Origin: Pseudoduganella umbonata
Lineage (GTDB): Bacteria > Pseudomonadota > Gammaproteobacteria > Burkholderiales > Burkholderiaceae_D
Assembly (NCBI RefSeq): GCF_014192225.1
Contig: NZ_JACHXS010000010.1
Coordinates: forward strand, 223,201 to 287,200
DNA length: 64,000 bases
Reading direction: 5' to 3'
In this document: positions 51,600 to 60,207 of the stretch, piece after piece
Position numbering within the stretch: position 1 is the stretch's first letter
How the letters are laid out: the number at the start of each line of letters is the position of its first letter
Notes under the pieces: model-generated
Seen by the model: the letters and a program-made list of their open reading frames with translations, nothing else
The model's database searches: none
What the model was told of the DNA's origin: nothing
Program-made: the position numbers and the translations under genes

Positions 51600-52622
51600 A
51601 TGAACACCGCCAAGACCCTCCTCGCTACCGCCCTGCTCGCCATTAGTGCCACCGCGGCCACCGCAGCCACCGCAGCCGCCCTGCCCGGCGTCGAACGGCA
51701 AACCGCCGGCTTCCTGCAGGCGATCGAAGGCGGCAAGCCGATCGAGCAGATGACGCCGCAGGAAGCACGCGCCGTGCTGGTAGGTGCGCAGGCTGGCGCC
51801 AACGTCAAGCTGCCGGCGGCCGATGTGAGCGAAAAGACCGTGACGCTCGATGGCAAGCCCGTCAAGCTGACGATCGTGCGCCCGGCCGGCGTGAAGGGGA
51901 CCGTTCCGGCGTTCATGTTCTTCCACGGCGGCGGCTGGGTGCTGGGCGACTTCCCGACCCATGAGCGGCTGGTGCGCGACCTGGTCAGCGGTTCCGGTGC
52001 GGCGGCGGTATTCGTCAACTACACGCCGTCGCCGGAAGCGGGCTACGGCGTGGCGATCAACGAAGCCTATGCCGCGACCCGCTGGGTGGCTGAACATGGC
52101 CGCGAGATCGGCGTGGACGGCAAGCGCCTGGCGGTGGCCGGCAACAGCGTGGGCGGCAACATGGCGGCTGTGGTCAGCCTGATGGCCAAGGACAAGGGCG
52201 GCCCGGCGCTGCGTGCCCAGGTACTGCTGTGGCCCGTGACGGATGCGAACTTCGACACGCCGTCCTACCGGCAGTATGCGAACGGCCACTTCCTGACGAA
52301 GAACATGATGACCTGGTTCTGGGACAATTACACCCGCGACGCGGCGGCCCGCCAGGAGATCTACGCATCGCCGCTGCAGGCCGGCACCGAACAGCTGAAA
52401 GGCTTGCCGCCCACGCTGATCCAGACCGCCGAGTTCGACGTGCTGCGCGACGAGGGCGAGGCCTACGGCCGCAAGCTCGATGCCGCTGGCGTGGTGGTGA
52501 AATCGGTGCGCTACAACGGCATGATCCACGACTTCGGTCTGCTCAACGCTCTGTCCGACGTGCCGGCCGTGCGTGGGGCGATGGAGCAGGCGGCGGGTGA
52601 GCTGAAGCTGCGGTTGAAGTAA
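51600..52622 (+). CDS. exported HSL-type alpha/beta hydrolase (esterase)
   Basis: This 340-residue protein has a signal peptide (about 1-28, with an Ala/Thr repeat) and a hormone-sensitive-lipase-type esterase domain. The HSL oxyanion motif is FFHGGGWVLG (~108-117), the nucleophile S183 in AGNSVGG (instead of the more usual GDSAGG), Asp in QTAEFDVLRDEG and His in GMIHDFGL. The N-terminal ~60 residues form the usual helical cap. It probably hydrolyses a short-chain acyl ester in the periplasm. Confidence 0.88.
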   Translation: MNTAKTLLATALLAISATAATAATAAALPGVERQTAGFLQAIEGGKPIEQMTPQEARAVLVGAQAGANVKLPAADVSEKTVTLDGKPVKLTIVRPAGVKGTVPAFMFFHGGGWVLGDFPTHERLVRDLVSGSGAAAVFVNYTPSPEAGYGVAINEAYAATRWVAEHGREIGVDGKRLAVAGNSVGGNMAAVVSLMAKDKGGPALRAQVLLWPVTDANFDTPSYRQYANGHFLTKNMMTWFWDNYTRDAAARQEIYASPLQAGTEQLKGLPPTLIQTAEFDVLRDEGEAYGRKLDAAGVVVKSVRYNGMIHDFGLLNALSDVPAVRGAMEQAAGELKLRLK

Positions 52623-52650
52623 GCAGTAGCAGTAAGCAGGTGCAGGAAAT

Positions 52651-52705
52651 GTTGCCGGAAAATGGGGACGTACCGCATCGGCGGACCGCCCATTTTCCAG
52701 GCAAC
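52651..52705. repeat. long imperfect inverted repeat in the intergenic region
   Basis: GTTGCCGGAAAATGGG and CCCATTTTCCAGGCAAC can pair over 16 bases with one bulge, around a 22-base centre that itself contains GGACG/CGGACC elements. There is no T-run, so it is not a classic terminator. It may be a transcript-stabilising hairpin or a solitary repeat element. Confidence 0.6.
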
Positions 52706-52734
52706 TTTGCTGCACTGCCGGTGGCAGGCATGCA

Positions 52735-52760
52735 GGGCACCCTTGATGGGTGCCCTTCTT
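52735..52760 (+). terminator. intrinsic terminator after the HSL-type hydrolase
   Basis: GGGCACCC-TTGAT-GGGTGCCC followed by TTCTT makes an 8-bp perfect stem 113 bases after the hydrolase stop and 77 before the thioesterase start. Confidence 0.75.
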
Positions 52761-52836
52761 GCATCGACTAGAGGAAACGCTCCTTGCCAAAGCCATCGGC
52801 ATGCTCCAGCATGCCGATTTTTCAACAGGAATTCCG

Positions 52837-53379
52837 ATGAACCTGTGGTTCCGCCTGCTGTACCTGCTGATCAGCACCCCGTTCCGCCCCAAGCTGGCCG
52901 CGCCGCACGGCGTGTCGCGCCTGAACTTCCGCGTCTGGTTCAATGACCTCGACACCAACGGCCACGTCAACAACGGCCGCTACTGGACGCTGTTCGACCT
53001 GGGCCGCACCGACATCATGCTGCGCATGGGGCTCCTGGGCGCCGTACTGAAGAACAAGTGGACGCCAATCGTCGGCGGCGGCGCGATCCGCTTCCGCCGC
53101 GAGCTGCGCCTGTTCCAGTCGTTCGTGCTCGAGACGCGGATCGTGGCGTGGACCGAAAACCGTGTCGTGTTCGAACAGCGCATCCTGGCCGACGGCGACG
53201 TGGTGGCGACGCGGGCGCTGGTGCTGGCCGGGCTGTACTCCCGCAAGGCGCGCGGCTTCGTGCCGATCGAAACCATCTTCCAGAGCGTGGGCGTGACCGG
53301 CGTGCAGTCGCCGCCGCTCGATGCCGCGGTGCAGGCGATGCTGGACCTGGATGCGGCGATGAAGCTGAACGCCGACTAG
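52837..53379 (+). CDS. hotdog-fold thioesterase (4HBT-like)
   Basis: This 180-residue protein has an N-terminal hydrophobic helix (residues 2-13) and a hotdog-fold domain with VWFNDLDTNGHVNNGRYWTLFDLGR (the Asp37/Asp39 region is the usual catalytic site of this family). It probably cleaves an acyl-CoA thioester. The AGGA ribosome-binding site supports the ATG at 52837; a longer frame to 52750 lacks support. It is convergent with the GNAT gene. Confidence 0.85.
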   Translation: MNLWFRLLYLLISTPFRPKLAAPHGVSRLNFRVWFNDLDTNGHVNNGRYWTLFDLGRTDIMLRMGLLGAVLKNKWTPIVGGGAIRFRRELRLFQSFVLETRIVAWTENRVVFEQRILADGDVVATRALVLAGLYSRKARGFVPIETIFQSVGVTGVQSPPLDAAVQAMLDLDAAMKLNAD

Positions 53380-53388
53380 GACTGCCGG

Positions 53389-53913
53389 CTATGCGCGCGG
53401 CGCCGGGCGCAGTCCGATGCGCAGCATATCGTTGCCATCCTCGCGGTACCCGAGCCGTCTGAACATGCGGCGAGCCCGTGTATTCTGCGGCGCGACGTCG
53501 GCCATTAAACCATGCAGCCGCAATACCTCGGCGGCATACGCCGCCAGGACGGCAAGCGCCTCCGGCATGATGCCCCGACCCCAGGCCGAGCGCCTGAGCA
53601 GGCAGCCCACCTGCGCGGCGCGGGCCGCCGCGTCGAAGCTGTGCAGCCCGCATGTGCCCACCAGTTCGCCGCTGCCGGCCAGCACGATCGCCCACTCCAG
53701 CGACTGGCCACTGGCCAGTAAGCGGCGCACGCTGGCCAGCATCTGCCCGACCGTGGCCAGCTCGGGAAACGGGTCTTCGCCGGTGTGGCGCATGACCAGC
53801 GGATCGCCATAGATGGCGAAAAGGGCCGCGGCATCGTGTTCATCCATCGGCCTCAGCGTTACACGCTCGCCGCACAGGACGGGCAGCGCGGCGGGAGGGA
53901 GCAATGCGTTCAT
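53389..53913 (-). CDS. GNAT-family N-acetyltransferase (RimJ/RimL-like)
   Basis: This 174-residue GNAT has the RimJ/L-type N terminus (GERVTLRPMDEHDAAALFAI) and CoA-binding loop RRSAWGRGIMPEAL, ending with VAPQNTRARRMFRRLGYREDG. Last gene of a three-gene operon, its start lies one base after the stop of the amine-oxidase-like gene. In that setting it could acetylate a polyamine or an aminopropylated product; this is inference, as the fold alone does not give a substrate. Confidence 0.85.
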   Translation of the reverse strand: MNALLPPAALPVLCGERVTLRPMDEHDAAALFAIYGDPLVMRHTGEDPFPELATVGQMLASVRRLLASGQSLEWAIVLAGSGELVGTCGLHSFDAAARAAQVGCLLRRSAWGRGIMPEALAVLAAYAAEVLRLHGLMADVAPQNTRARRMFRRLGYREDGNDMLRIGLRPAPRA

Positions 53914-53914
53914 C

Positions 53915-55534
53915 TCAGGACAGTGCCGCCCGCGCCGCCTGCCATCCCCACCACGACGCTTCCTCGAACACTGAAAAGCCCGACAGGTCGGCATGCGCGA
54001 ACAGCACCGGCCCGCTGGCATCGCGCAGCGCCTGCACGCCGGGATTGGAGAGAAAGCCCGGCAGCGGCGCCGCCATGGCGTGGGCGCGCAACGTGATGTC
54101 GGCGCGCAGCACGCAGCCGTCGAAAGCACTGCCGTAGGCCGCGCGCAGGTCGACGGTGGCCAGCGCCAGCAATTCCTCGGGCGCTGCGGTCTCCATCCAT
54201 TTGCGTGCTTCGCGCGGATCGCGATCGGCCAGCGCGACGTAGCTGGTGAACACCGTCTGCGCCGGCGGCGCCTGCCGGATGTCCTGGTGCGTGGAAACCA
54301 CGTAGCCGAGGCCCTGCGTGCCGTGCACCACGTTGTCCCACGACAGCGGCGCGTCGGGCAGCTCTTCCGGGAAGCGGTCCAGCAGGAAGTTCGTTACCAG
54401 CCAGGGCGCGTAGGCCGGCATGTGCCGTGCGGGGTCGAAGCCATACTGCGCGATGTCCTCGACCACGCGGCTGGCCACGAACAGCGGCATTGCGCAGATG
54501 GCCTTGCGGGCCCGCACCAGGTACGTGCGCGGCTTGCCGTTCTCCAGCACGAAGCACAGCGCCTCGGCGCGCCCGTCCACCTGTTTGACGGAGGCCACCG
54601 TGCCGGCCATGCGCCGCGCCCCCGTGCGCTCGGCCAGCTTCTGCGCCAGCGGTTGCAGCCCGCCGGGCCACGTCAGCCATGCACCGCCTTCCGCATTGGA
54701 CGCTTCGCCGCCGCGCGCGCAAAAGTAATGCAGGCCGGCCCAGGCGGAAACCTTGTCGATGCCGATACCGTAATCGTCGCGGCAGCAGTAGTCGAGGTAC
54801 CACAGCAAGGTGGGCGCCCGGTAATTGTTCTGTTCCAGCCAGGTCTTGAACGTGATCGTGTCGAGCCGGCGCCAGGCCGGATCGGCCGAGGCATGCGCGG
54901 CCGGCAGCGTGAACACCTTGCGGCGGTCGGCCCCGCGCGTGGCATGCAGCTTTTCCATCTCGGCGTTGAAGCGCGCGTGCTCGGCCAGCTCGGCCTGTGG
55001 CACGCCGGCACGCGGCACGATGCCTTCCTGCCATTTGCCCTGGTACAGCAGCCGTTCATGGGGCGCGTGCAGGATCAGCTTTTCATCGTAGTACGGCTTC
55101 GGGCCGTAGGGATCGCGCGTGATGATGCCCAGGTCGTACAGCAGGTGCCGCATGTGCAGGCATTCCTGCGGCGGGATCGGCAGATAGTGCGCGCCGGTCG
55201 GATAGGCCAGCGCGCCATGGGCGCCGCCGGCCGCGTTGCCGAACGGTTCCGGGCCGTCGACCATCACCACGTTGCCCACGCCTTCGCGGTGCAGCTTCCA
55301 CGCCGCCGTCAGGCCGGCGATGCCGGAGCCCAGCACCGCGACGTCCGCCTCGATCGTCTCCGACGGTGCAGGCAGCGCCTGGCGGTCACGCAAATAATGG
55401 CCCTCGGCGCGGCCGGGGAAATGCAGTGCGGGCTTGATTTCGCGCCAGCGCCCATAGGCGACGATGCCGGCGGCGGCGGCGGCACCGCCGGCTCCGAGAG
55501 CGGCGGTCCAGCGCAGGAAGGAACGGCGTTGCAT
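53915..55534 (-). CDS. Tat-exported FAD-dependent amine-oxidase-like oxidoreductase
   Basis: This 539-residue flavoprotein has a twin-arginine signal (RRSFLRWTAALGAGGAAAA, residues 3-21) and the FAD-binding Rossmann motif VLGSGIAGLTAAWKLHREG (67-85), like monoamine/polyamine oxidases and phytoene desaturases. A GG-doublet and C-terminal FAD strand (FAHADLSGFSVFEEASWWG) complete it. It should fold with FAD in the cytoplasm and act in the periplasm. It starts seven bases after the stop of the aminopropyltransferase gene and is co-transcribed with it, which points to an amine substrate. Confidence 0.85.
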   Translation of the reverse strand: MQRRSFLRWTAALGAGGAAAAAGIVAYGRWREIKPALHFPGRAEGHYLRDRQALPAPSETIEADVAVLGSGIAGLTAAWKLHREGVGNVVMVDGPEPFGNAAGGAHGALAYPTGAHYLPIPPQECLHMRHLLYDLGIITRDPYGPKPYYDEKLILHAPHERLLYQGKWQEGIVPRAGVPQAELAEHARFNAEMEKLHATRGADRRKVFTLPAAHASADPAWRRLDTITFKTWLEQNNYRAPTLLWYLDYCCRDDYGIGIDKVSAWAGLHYFCARGGEASNAEGGAWLTWPGGLQPLAQKLAERTGARRMAGTVASVKQVDGRAEALCFVLENGKPRTYLVRARKAICAMPLFVASRVVEDIAQYGFDPARHMPAYAPWLVTNFLLDRFPEELPDAPLSWDNVVHGTQGLGYVVSTHQDIRQAPPAQTVFTSYVALADRDPREARKWMETAAPEELLALATVDLRAAYGSAFDGCVLRADITLRAHAMAAPLPGFLSNPGVQALRDASGPVLFAHADLSGFSVFEEASWWGWQAARAALS

Positions 55535-55541
55535 TGTTACC

Positions 55542-57053
55542 TCAGCGGATCGTGCGGTGCCAGTCCTGCTCGAACTCGTGCACCAGCGATTGGGTATTCA
55601 GGCGGTTCGGCGCCATCTTCAACGGCTGCATGTCCGGCGGGAAGGTGAACATCGCCGCCGTGGTGGCGCCGTTCAGGAAGCGCATCGGCAGCCGGTACGT
55701 GACCGGCGGCGTGAAGCTGCCCTGCGGCGACGCGAGGATGAAACCCCACTCGCCGAACGACGGCACGTACAGGTGGTACGGGTAAGTGCGCAGGCCCACT
55801 TCGCGCAGCGTGGCATCGATGGTCCAGAACGCGTGCGGCGCGAAGTACGGCGACGTCGACTGCACCACCACCAGGCCGTTGGCCGCCAGGTGGTGCCGCA
55901 GCATGCTGTAGAACGGCACCGAGTACAGCTTGCCGAGCGCGAAACTGGACGGGTCGGGGAAATCGACGATGACGGCGTCGAACATCTCGTCGGTGCCGCG
56001 CAGCCACACGGCCGCATCGGCGTTGACGATCCTGACACGGGGGTCCGACAGCGCGCCGCGGTTCAGCGCGGCCAGTTCGGCGCGGGTCCGGAACGCGGCG
56101 GTCATCGCCGGATCGAGATCGACCAGCGTGACCTGCTCGATGTTCTTGTAGCGCAGCACTTCGCGCGCGGCCAGGCCGTCGCCGCCGCCCAGCACCAGCA
56201 CCCGCTTCGCCCATGGCAGCCGTTCCAGCGCGGGGTGGACCAGCGCCTCGTGGTACCGGTATTCGTCGCGCGACGAGAATTGCAGGTTGCCGTTGATGTA
56301 GAGCCGTGTGTCGTCCTTCCAGCGCGTGATCACGAGGCGCTGGTAGGGCGTGCTGGTGGCGTACACGATCTCGTCGCCGAACAGCGAATGTTCGCCGAAA
56401 TGCGTCAGCCGGTCGGCGCTGGCAAAGCCGAACGCCAAGGCCACCAGCACGCCGCAGGCGCGCAGGGTACGGCCGGCGAGGTTATCCAGCTCGGCGCGGA
56501 ACACGCGGATCGTCCACAGCGCCACACCGATGTTGAGCATGCCGAACAGGTAGCCGGTGCGCACCAGGCCCAGCTGCGGTGCCAGCACCAGCGGAAACAG
56601 CAGCGACACGGCCAGCGCGCCCAGGTAATCGAACGTGAGAACGCGGCTGACGATATCGGCGAACGCGGTCTGGCGCGCGTTCAGTGCCCGCATCACCAGC
56701 GGCACTTCCATGCCGACCATCGCACCGATCATGAACACCATCACGTACAACAGCAGCCGGAACGGCGCGGCGGCCCAGGAAAACGTGAGAAACAGCAGGG
56801 CCGCGGACACGCCGCCGATCAGGCCGATGGCCAGTTCGATGTCGACGAAGCGCGCCAGCACGTGCTCGTCCTTCACGTATTTCGACAGGTGGGCGCCGAC
56901 ACCCATCGCGAACAGGTAGCAGCCGATGATGGTGGAGAACTGCAGCACCGAATCGCCCAGCAGGTAGCTGGCGAGTGCGCCGGCGATCAGTTCATAGGCC
57001 AGGCCGCATGAGGCGACGACGAACACGGACAGGATCAGAATTTTTTTGTTCAT
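55542..57053 (-). CDS. membrane-anchored spermidine-synthase-like polyamine aminopropyltransferase
   Basis: This 503-residue protein has about seven hydrophobic helices in residues 1-215, then a spermidine-synthase-type methyltransferase-fold domain (~230-490). VLVLGGGDGLAAREVL binds decarboxylated SAM, LVDLDPAM follows, and VIVDFPDPSS holds the catalytic Asp. Unlike E. coli SpeE it is an integral membrane enzyme, so its acceptor may be at the membrane. It is divergent from the DUF350-speD operon with only 56 bases between starts. The partner enzyme that makes decarboxylated SAM, SpeD, is in that operon. Confidence 0.9.
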   Translation of the reverse strand: MNKKILILSVFVVASCGLAYELIAGALASYLLGDSVLQFSTIIGCYLFAMGVGAHLSKYVKDEHVLARFVDIELAIGLIGGVSAALLFLTFSWAAAPFRLLLYVMVFMIGAMVGMEVPLVMRALNARQTAFADIVSRVLTFDYLGALAVSLLFPLVLAPQLGLVRTGYLFGMLNIGVALWTIRVFRAELDNLAGRTLRACGVLVALAFGFASADRLTHFGEHSLFGDEIVYATSTPYQRLVITRWKDDTRLYINGNLQFSSRDEYRYHEALVHPALERLPWAKRVLVLGGGDGLAAREVLRYKNIEQVTLVDLDPAMTAAFRTRAELAALNRGALSDPRVRIVNADAAVWLRGTDEMFDAVIVDFPDPSSFALGKLYSVPFYSMLRHHLAANGLVVVQSTSPYFAPHAFWTIDATLREVGLRTYPYHLYVPSFGEWGFILASPQGSFTPPVTYRLPMRFLNGATTAAMFTFPPDMQPLKMAPNRLNTQSLVHEFEQDWHRTIR

Positions 57054-57109
57054 CGACCTACTGCTGGATTATCATGTTTCTCTGTCTACACAGCTTGTCA
57101 TCATAAGCC

Positions 57110-57496
57110 ATGTTCGCCGTTGCCAACTACCTGATCCACCTGTGCATTGCCGCCGCGTTGCTGGCGGTGTTCTTCAAGGCCTATACGTGGATGACGCCGT
57201 ACGACGAGGTGCACCTGATCCGTCAAGGCAACCACGCGGCGGCACTGTCGCTGGGCGGCGCCCTGCTGGGCTTTTCGCTGACGATCGCCTCCGGCCTGCT
57301 GCACACGCGCAATTACCAGGAATTCTTTGCCTGGGCCTTCGGCGCGATGGTCGTGCAGGCGCTGGCCTACGCGGTCACCACGCGCGCGCTGAAAATGGCC
57401 AAGGACCAGATCGAAGCGGGCAACAGCGCGTTCGGCGCGCTGCTCGGTACCATTTCCCTTTCCATCGGCGGCATCAACGCCGCCTGCATTTCCTGA
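57110..57496 (+). CDS. DUF350 family membrane protein (YjfL-like)
   Basis: This 128-residue integral membrane protein has four hydrophobic helices arranged as two DUF350 pairs (YLIHLCIAAALLAVFFKAYTW, GGALLGFSLTIASGLLH, FAWAFGAMVVQALAYAV, LGTISLSIGGINAACIS). DUF350 proteins occur next to spermidine synthase, SAM decarboxylase and DUF4178 in many bacteria; the biochemical role is unknown. First gene of the operon; the next starts 11 bases after its stop. Confidence 0.9.
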   Translation: MFAVANYLIHLCIAAALLAVFFKAYTWMTPYDEVHLIRQGNHAAALSLGGALLGFSLTIASGLLHTRNYQEFFAWAFGAMVVQALAYAVTTRALKMAKDQIEAGNSAFGALLGTISLSIGGINAACIS

Positions 57497-57507
57497 AGGA
57501 GCCCACC

Positions 57508-58560
57508 ATGGGTATCGGCAGCTTTATCAAGAAGCAGTTCATCGACGTCCTGCAGTGGAACGAGGACCAGGAAGGCGTGCTGGCCTGGCGCTACCCGATG
57601 CAGGATTTCGAGATCCAGAACGGCGGCGTGCTGGTGGTGCGCGAGTCGCAGGTGGCCGTGTTCGTCAACGAGGGCCAGATCGCCGACGTGTTCGGCCCCG
57701 GCACCCACAAGCTGACGACGCAGACGCTGCCCGTGCTGACCAACCTGCGAAACTGGGACAAGCTGTTCGACGCGCCGTTCAAGTCGGACGTGTACTTCTT
57801 CAGCACGCGCGTGCAGACGGGCCGCAAGTGGGGCACGCCGCAGCCGGTGACCATCCGCGACAAGGATTTCGACATGATCCGCGTGCGCGCCTTCGGCATG
57901 TATTCGTATCGCGTGACGGATGCCCGCAAGTTCTTCACCGAAATCAGCGGTACCCGCGAGGCGTACACGCGCGACGAAGTGGAAGAGCAGCTGCGCGGCA
58001 TCCTGCTGTCCACGATGGCCAGCTCGATCGGCGGCTCGAACGTGGCGTTCCTCGACATGGCAGCCAACCAGGCGCTGATGGCGCAGGAAATCAAGGGCGA
58101 CCTGGCCGACGCGTTCGCCCGCTACGGCATCGGGCTCGATGAATTCAACGTGGCTTCCGTCAGCCTGCCCGAGGAATTGCAGAAGGCGCTGGACGACCGC
58201 ATTTCGGCCGGCATGAAGGGTGGCCTGTCGGCCGACAAGATGGCCGGCTTTACCCGCTACCAGACCGCCACCGCGATCCCGCTGGCGGCACAGAACGAAG
58301 GCGGCATCGCCGGCATCGGCGCCGGGCTGGGTGCTGGCGTGACGATCGGCCAGGCGATGGGCCAGGCGGTCGGCGCTTCGCTGGCGCCGGTGGCGCCACA
58401 GGCGGCTCCGTCGGCTGCTCCTTCGGCTTCGCCGGCACCGGCCGACGATTCGATCGAAGCCCGGCTGCAAAAGCTGAAAGGTCTGTTGGACAAGGGCCTG
58501 ATTTCCGCCGCCGACTACGACAGCACGAAAGCCGAGCTGCTGAAGAAACTGATCGGCTGA
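57508..58560 (+). CDS. SPFH/band-7 domain protein with C-terminal SHOCT
   Basis: This 350-residue protein has an N-terminal SPFH (stomatin/flotillin-like) domain, about 20-250 (GGVLVVRESQVAVFVNEGQIADVFGPGTHKL). An Ala/Gly/Pro linker (~265-310) follows, then a SHOCT helix pair (SIEARLQKLKGLLDKGLISAADYDSTKAELLKKL). It lacks a transmembrane segment and is related to the virion-core/YdjL-type SPFH proteins that organise membrane microdomains. Start by AAGGAG at 57496-57501. It may scaffold the membrane enzyme on the divergent strand. Confidence 0.9.
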   Translation: MGIGSFIKKQFIDVLQWNEDQEGVLAWRYPMQDFEIQNGGVLVVRESQVAVFVNEGQIADVFGPGTHKLTTQTLPVLTNLRNWDKLFDAPFKSDVYFFSTRVQTGRKWGTPQPVTIRDKDFDMIRVRAFGMYSYRVTDARKFFTEISGTREAYTRDEVEEQLRGILLSTMASSIGGSNVAFLDMAANQALMAQEIKGDLADAFARYGIGLDEFNVASVSLPEELQKALDDRISAGMKGGLSADKMAGFTRYQTATAIPLAAQNEGGIAGIGAGLGAGVTIGQAMGQAVGASLAPVAPQAAPSAAPSASPAPADDSIEARLQKLKGLLDKGLISAADYDSTKAELLKKLIG

Positions 58561-58567
58561 CGCGCAG

Positions 58568-60037
58568 GTGCAAGTCGTCTCTTGCCCGAACTGCGGCGCC
58601 GAGGTGCGCTTCCGCTCGCACGCGGCCGTGATGGCCGTCTGCGAATACTGCCGCACCGGCGTGCTGAAGGAGGCCGGCAGCGTGCGCGATCTCGGCAAGA
58701 TCGCGGACGTGCTGGAAGATTATTCGCCGATCCAGCTCGGCACCTCCGGCACCTGGGCGAATCGCCCGTTCACCGTGATCGGGCGCCTGCAGCTGCGCTA
58801 CGACGCCGGCTTCTGGAACGAGTGGTATCTGCTGTTCGACGATGGCCAGGCGGGCTGGCTGGGCGACGCGTCGGGCCAGTTCACGATCACGCTCGAACGC
58901 CGGCTGGAAGGCGCGCTGCCAGCCTTCGGCGAACTGCGGGCTGGCCAGTACGTGACGGTGGCCGGCGAACGCTGGATGGCGGCCGACGTGCGCACGGCGC
59001 GCTGCACCGGCGGCCAGGGCGAACTGCCGTTCCGCGTGGCCGAAGGCTGGGAAGCCAAGGTGGCCGACCTGCGCGGCGGAGGCGCCTTCCTCACGCTGGA
59101 TTATTCCGATGGCGAGCCGCTGGCCTATGGCGGCGTGCCGGTGGCGCTGGACAGCCTGCGCCCGCAACTGCTGCGTGACGACCTGGAAATCCGGCGCACG
59201 GCCGGCCGCTTCCGCGGCAAGGTCGAAGCGCTCGACTGCCCGTCGTGCGGCAACGGCATCCGCTATTTGCCGGGCATGACGGCGAACCTGGTATGCCCGG
59301 CCTGCCGCGCCCAGCTCGACGCGGCCAGCCCGAAGATCGAAGTGCTGCGCGCCGGCGAGCGGGTCGACGCCACGCTGGCCGCCAGCGCCACGCTGCCGCT
59401 GGGCGCCGAGGGCAGGCTGGGCAGCCAGACACTTACCGTGATCGGCGTGATGCGCCGTGCGGACGACGAAGGCACCGAGTGGACCGAGTACCTGCTGTAC
59501 GGAAGCCGTACCGGCTTCACGTGGCTGGTGGAGACCGGCGATGGCTGGCAGCGGTCGGACGCGATGGACGTCTGGCCCGACTGGCGCGGCGACTCGGTGC
59601 TGCTCGACAACGTGTCGTATCGGCGGCTGTACGGCTACCCGGCCCGCGTGACGTTCGCCGCCGGCGCGTTCAACTGGCGTGTCGAAGTGGGCGACGTGGC
59701 GCAGGTGGAGGAATTCCAGAAAGGCCAGGTTACGCTGGCGGCGGAGCGCAGCGCCAGCGAGATCACCTGGTCGCGCTCGGCACCCGTGGCGTTCGACCAG
59801 GTGAAGGCATGGTTCCCCGATGTGCTGAAAGGTACGGCGCCGCCATTGCGCGCGCCGGGCACGCTGAGCAGTGGAACCCGCTATCGCAGCGCGGCCAAGT
59901 TGCTGGTCATCGCGGCCGGCGTATTCAACGCGATCCCGCTGATCGCCAACTTCGGCAGCACGATCGCCTATACGGTGCTGGCCGGGCTGGCGCTGTACCT
60001 GCCGGCGATCTTCCTGGATAACAACGACAAGCCATGA
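58568..60037 (+). CDS. DUF4178 zinc-ribbon membrane-associated protein
   Basis: This 489-residue protein has two repeats. Each has a zinc ribbon (CPNCGAEV...CEYC at residues 6-28; CPSCGNG...CPAC at ~222-244) followed by a DUF4178 beta-domain (LGTSGTWANRPFTVIGRLQLRYDAGFWNEWYLLF and LGSQTLTVIGVMRRADDEGTEWTEYLLY). Two hydrophobic helices close the protein (~435-482). DUF4178 is the YjfK-type partner of DUF350. The GTG start is seven bases after the SPFH stop; the end overlaps the 57-residue gene (ATGA). Confidence 0.88.
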   Translation: MQVVSCPNCGAEVRFRSHAAVMAVCEYCRTGVLKEAGSVRDLGKIADVLEDYSPIQLGTSGTWANRPFTVIGRLQLRYDAGFWNEWYLLFDDGQAGWLGDASGQFTITLERRLEGALPAFGELRAGQYVTVAGERWMAADVRTARCTGGQGELPFRVAEGWEAKVADLRGGGAFLTLDYSDGEPLAYGGVPVALDSLRPQLLRDDLEIRRTAGRFRGKVEALDCPSCGNGIRYLPGMTANLVCPACRAQLDAASPKIEVLRAGERVDATLAASATLPLGAEGRLGSQTLTVIGVMRRADDEGTEWTEYLLYGSRTGFTWLVETGDGWQRSDAMDVWPDWRGDSVLLDNVSYRRLYGYPARVTFAAGAFNWRVEVGDVAQVEEFQKGQVTLAAERSASEITWSRSAPVAFDQVKAWFPDVLKGTAPPLRAPGTLSSGTRYRSAAKLLVIAAGVFNAIPLIANFGSTIAYTVLAGLALYLPAIFLDNNDKP

Positions 60038-60207
60038 AGAAGTTCTGGATCTACGGCATTGCCGTTGTCTTCGTTTCGACCGTGCTCAGCTGGAGCAGCA
60101 TGGGTTCCGGCAGCTCCGGCGGCAGCAGCTACCGTAGCGGCGGCTCGACATGGTCGTCCAACACGGGCGGCGGCAGCTGGGGCGGTGGCGGCGGAGGCCA
60201 TAAGTGA
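60034..60207 (+). CDS. 57-residue membrane microprotein with Gly/Ser-rich tail
   Basis: This gene is fully embedded in the operon and translationally coupled on both sides: its ATG overlaps the DUF4178 stop, and its TGA overlaps the GTG of speD. The protein has a hydrophobic helix (about 5-19, WIYGIAVVFVSTVLSW) and a C-terminal tail of Gly, Ser and Trp ending GGGSWGGGGGGHK, with few charged residues. No known family is recognised. A substrate or small subunit for the polyamine enzymes is a reasonable guess. Confidence 0.8.
   Translation: MKKFWIYGIAVVFVSTVLSWSSMGSGSSGGSSYRSGGSTWSSNTGGGSWGGGGGGHK

Noticed and set aside
55542..57053. Reading of this gene as an ordinary soluble SpeE
   Set aside because: The first ~215 residues form about seven membrane helices, which soluble spermidine synthases lack.
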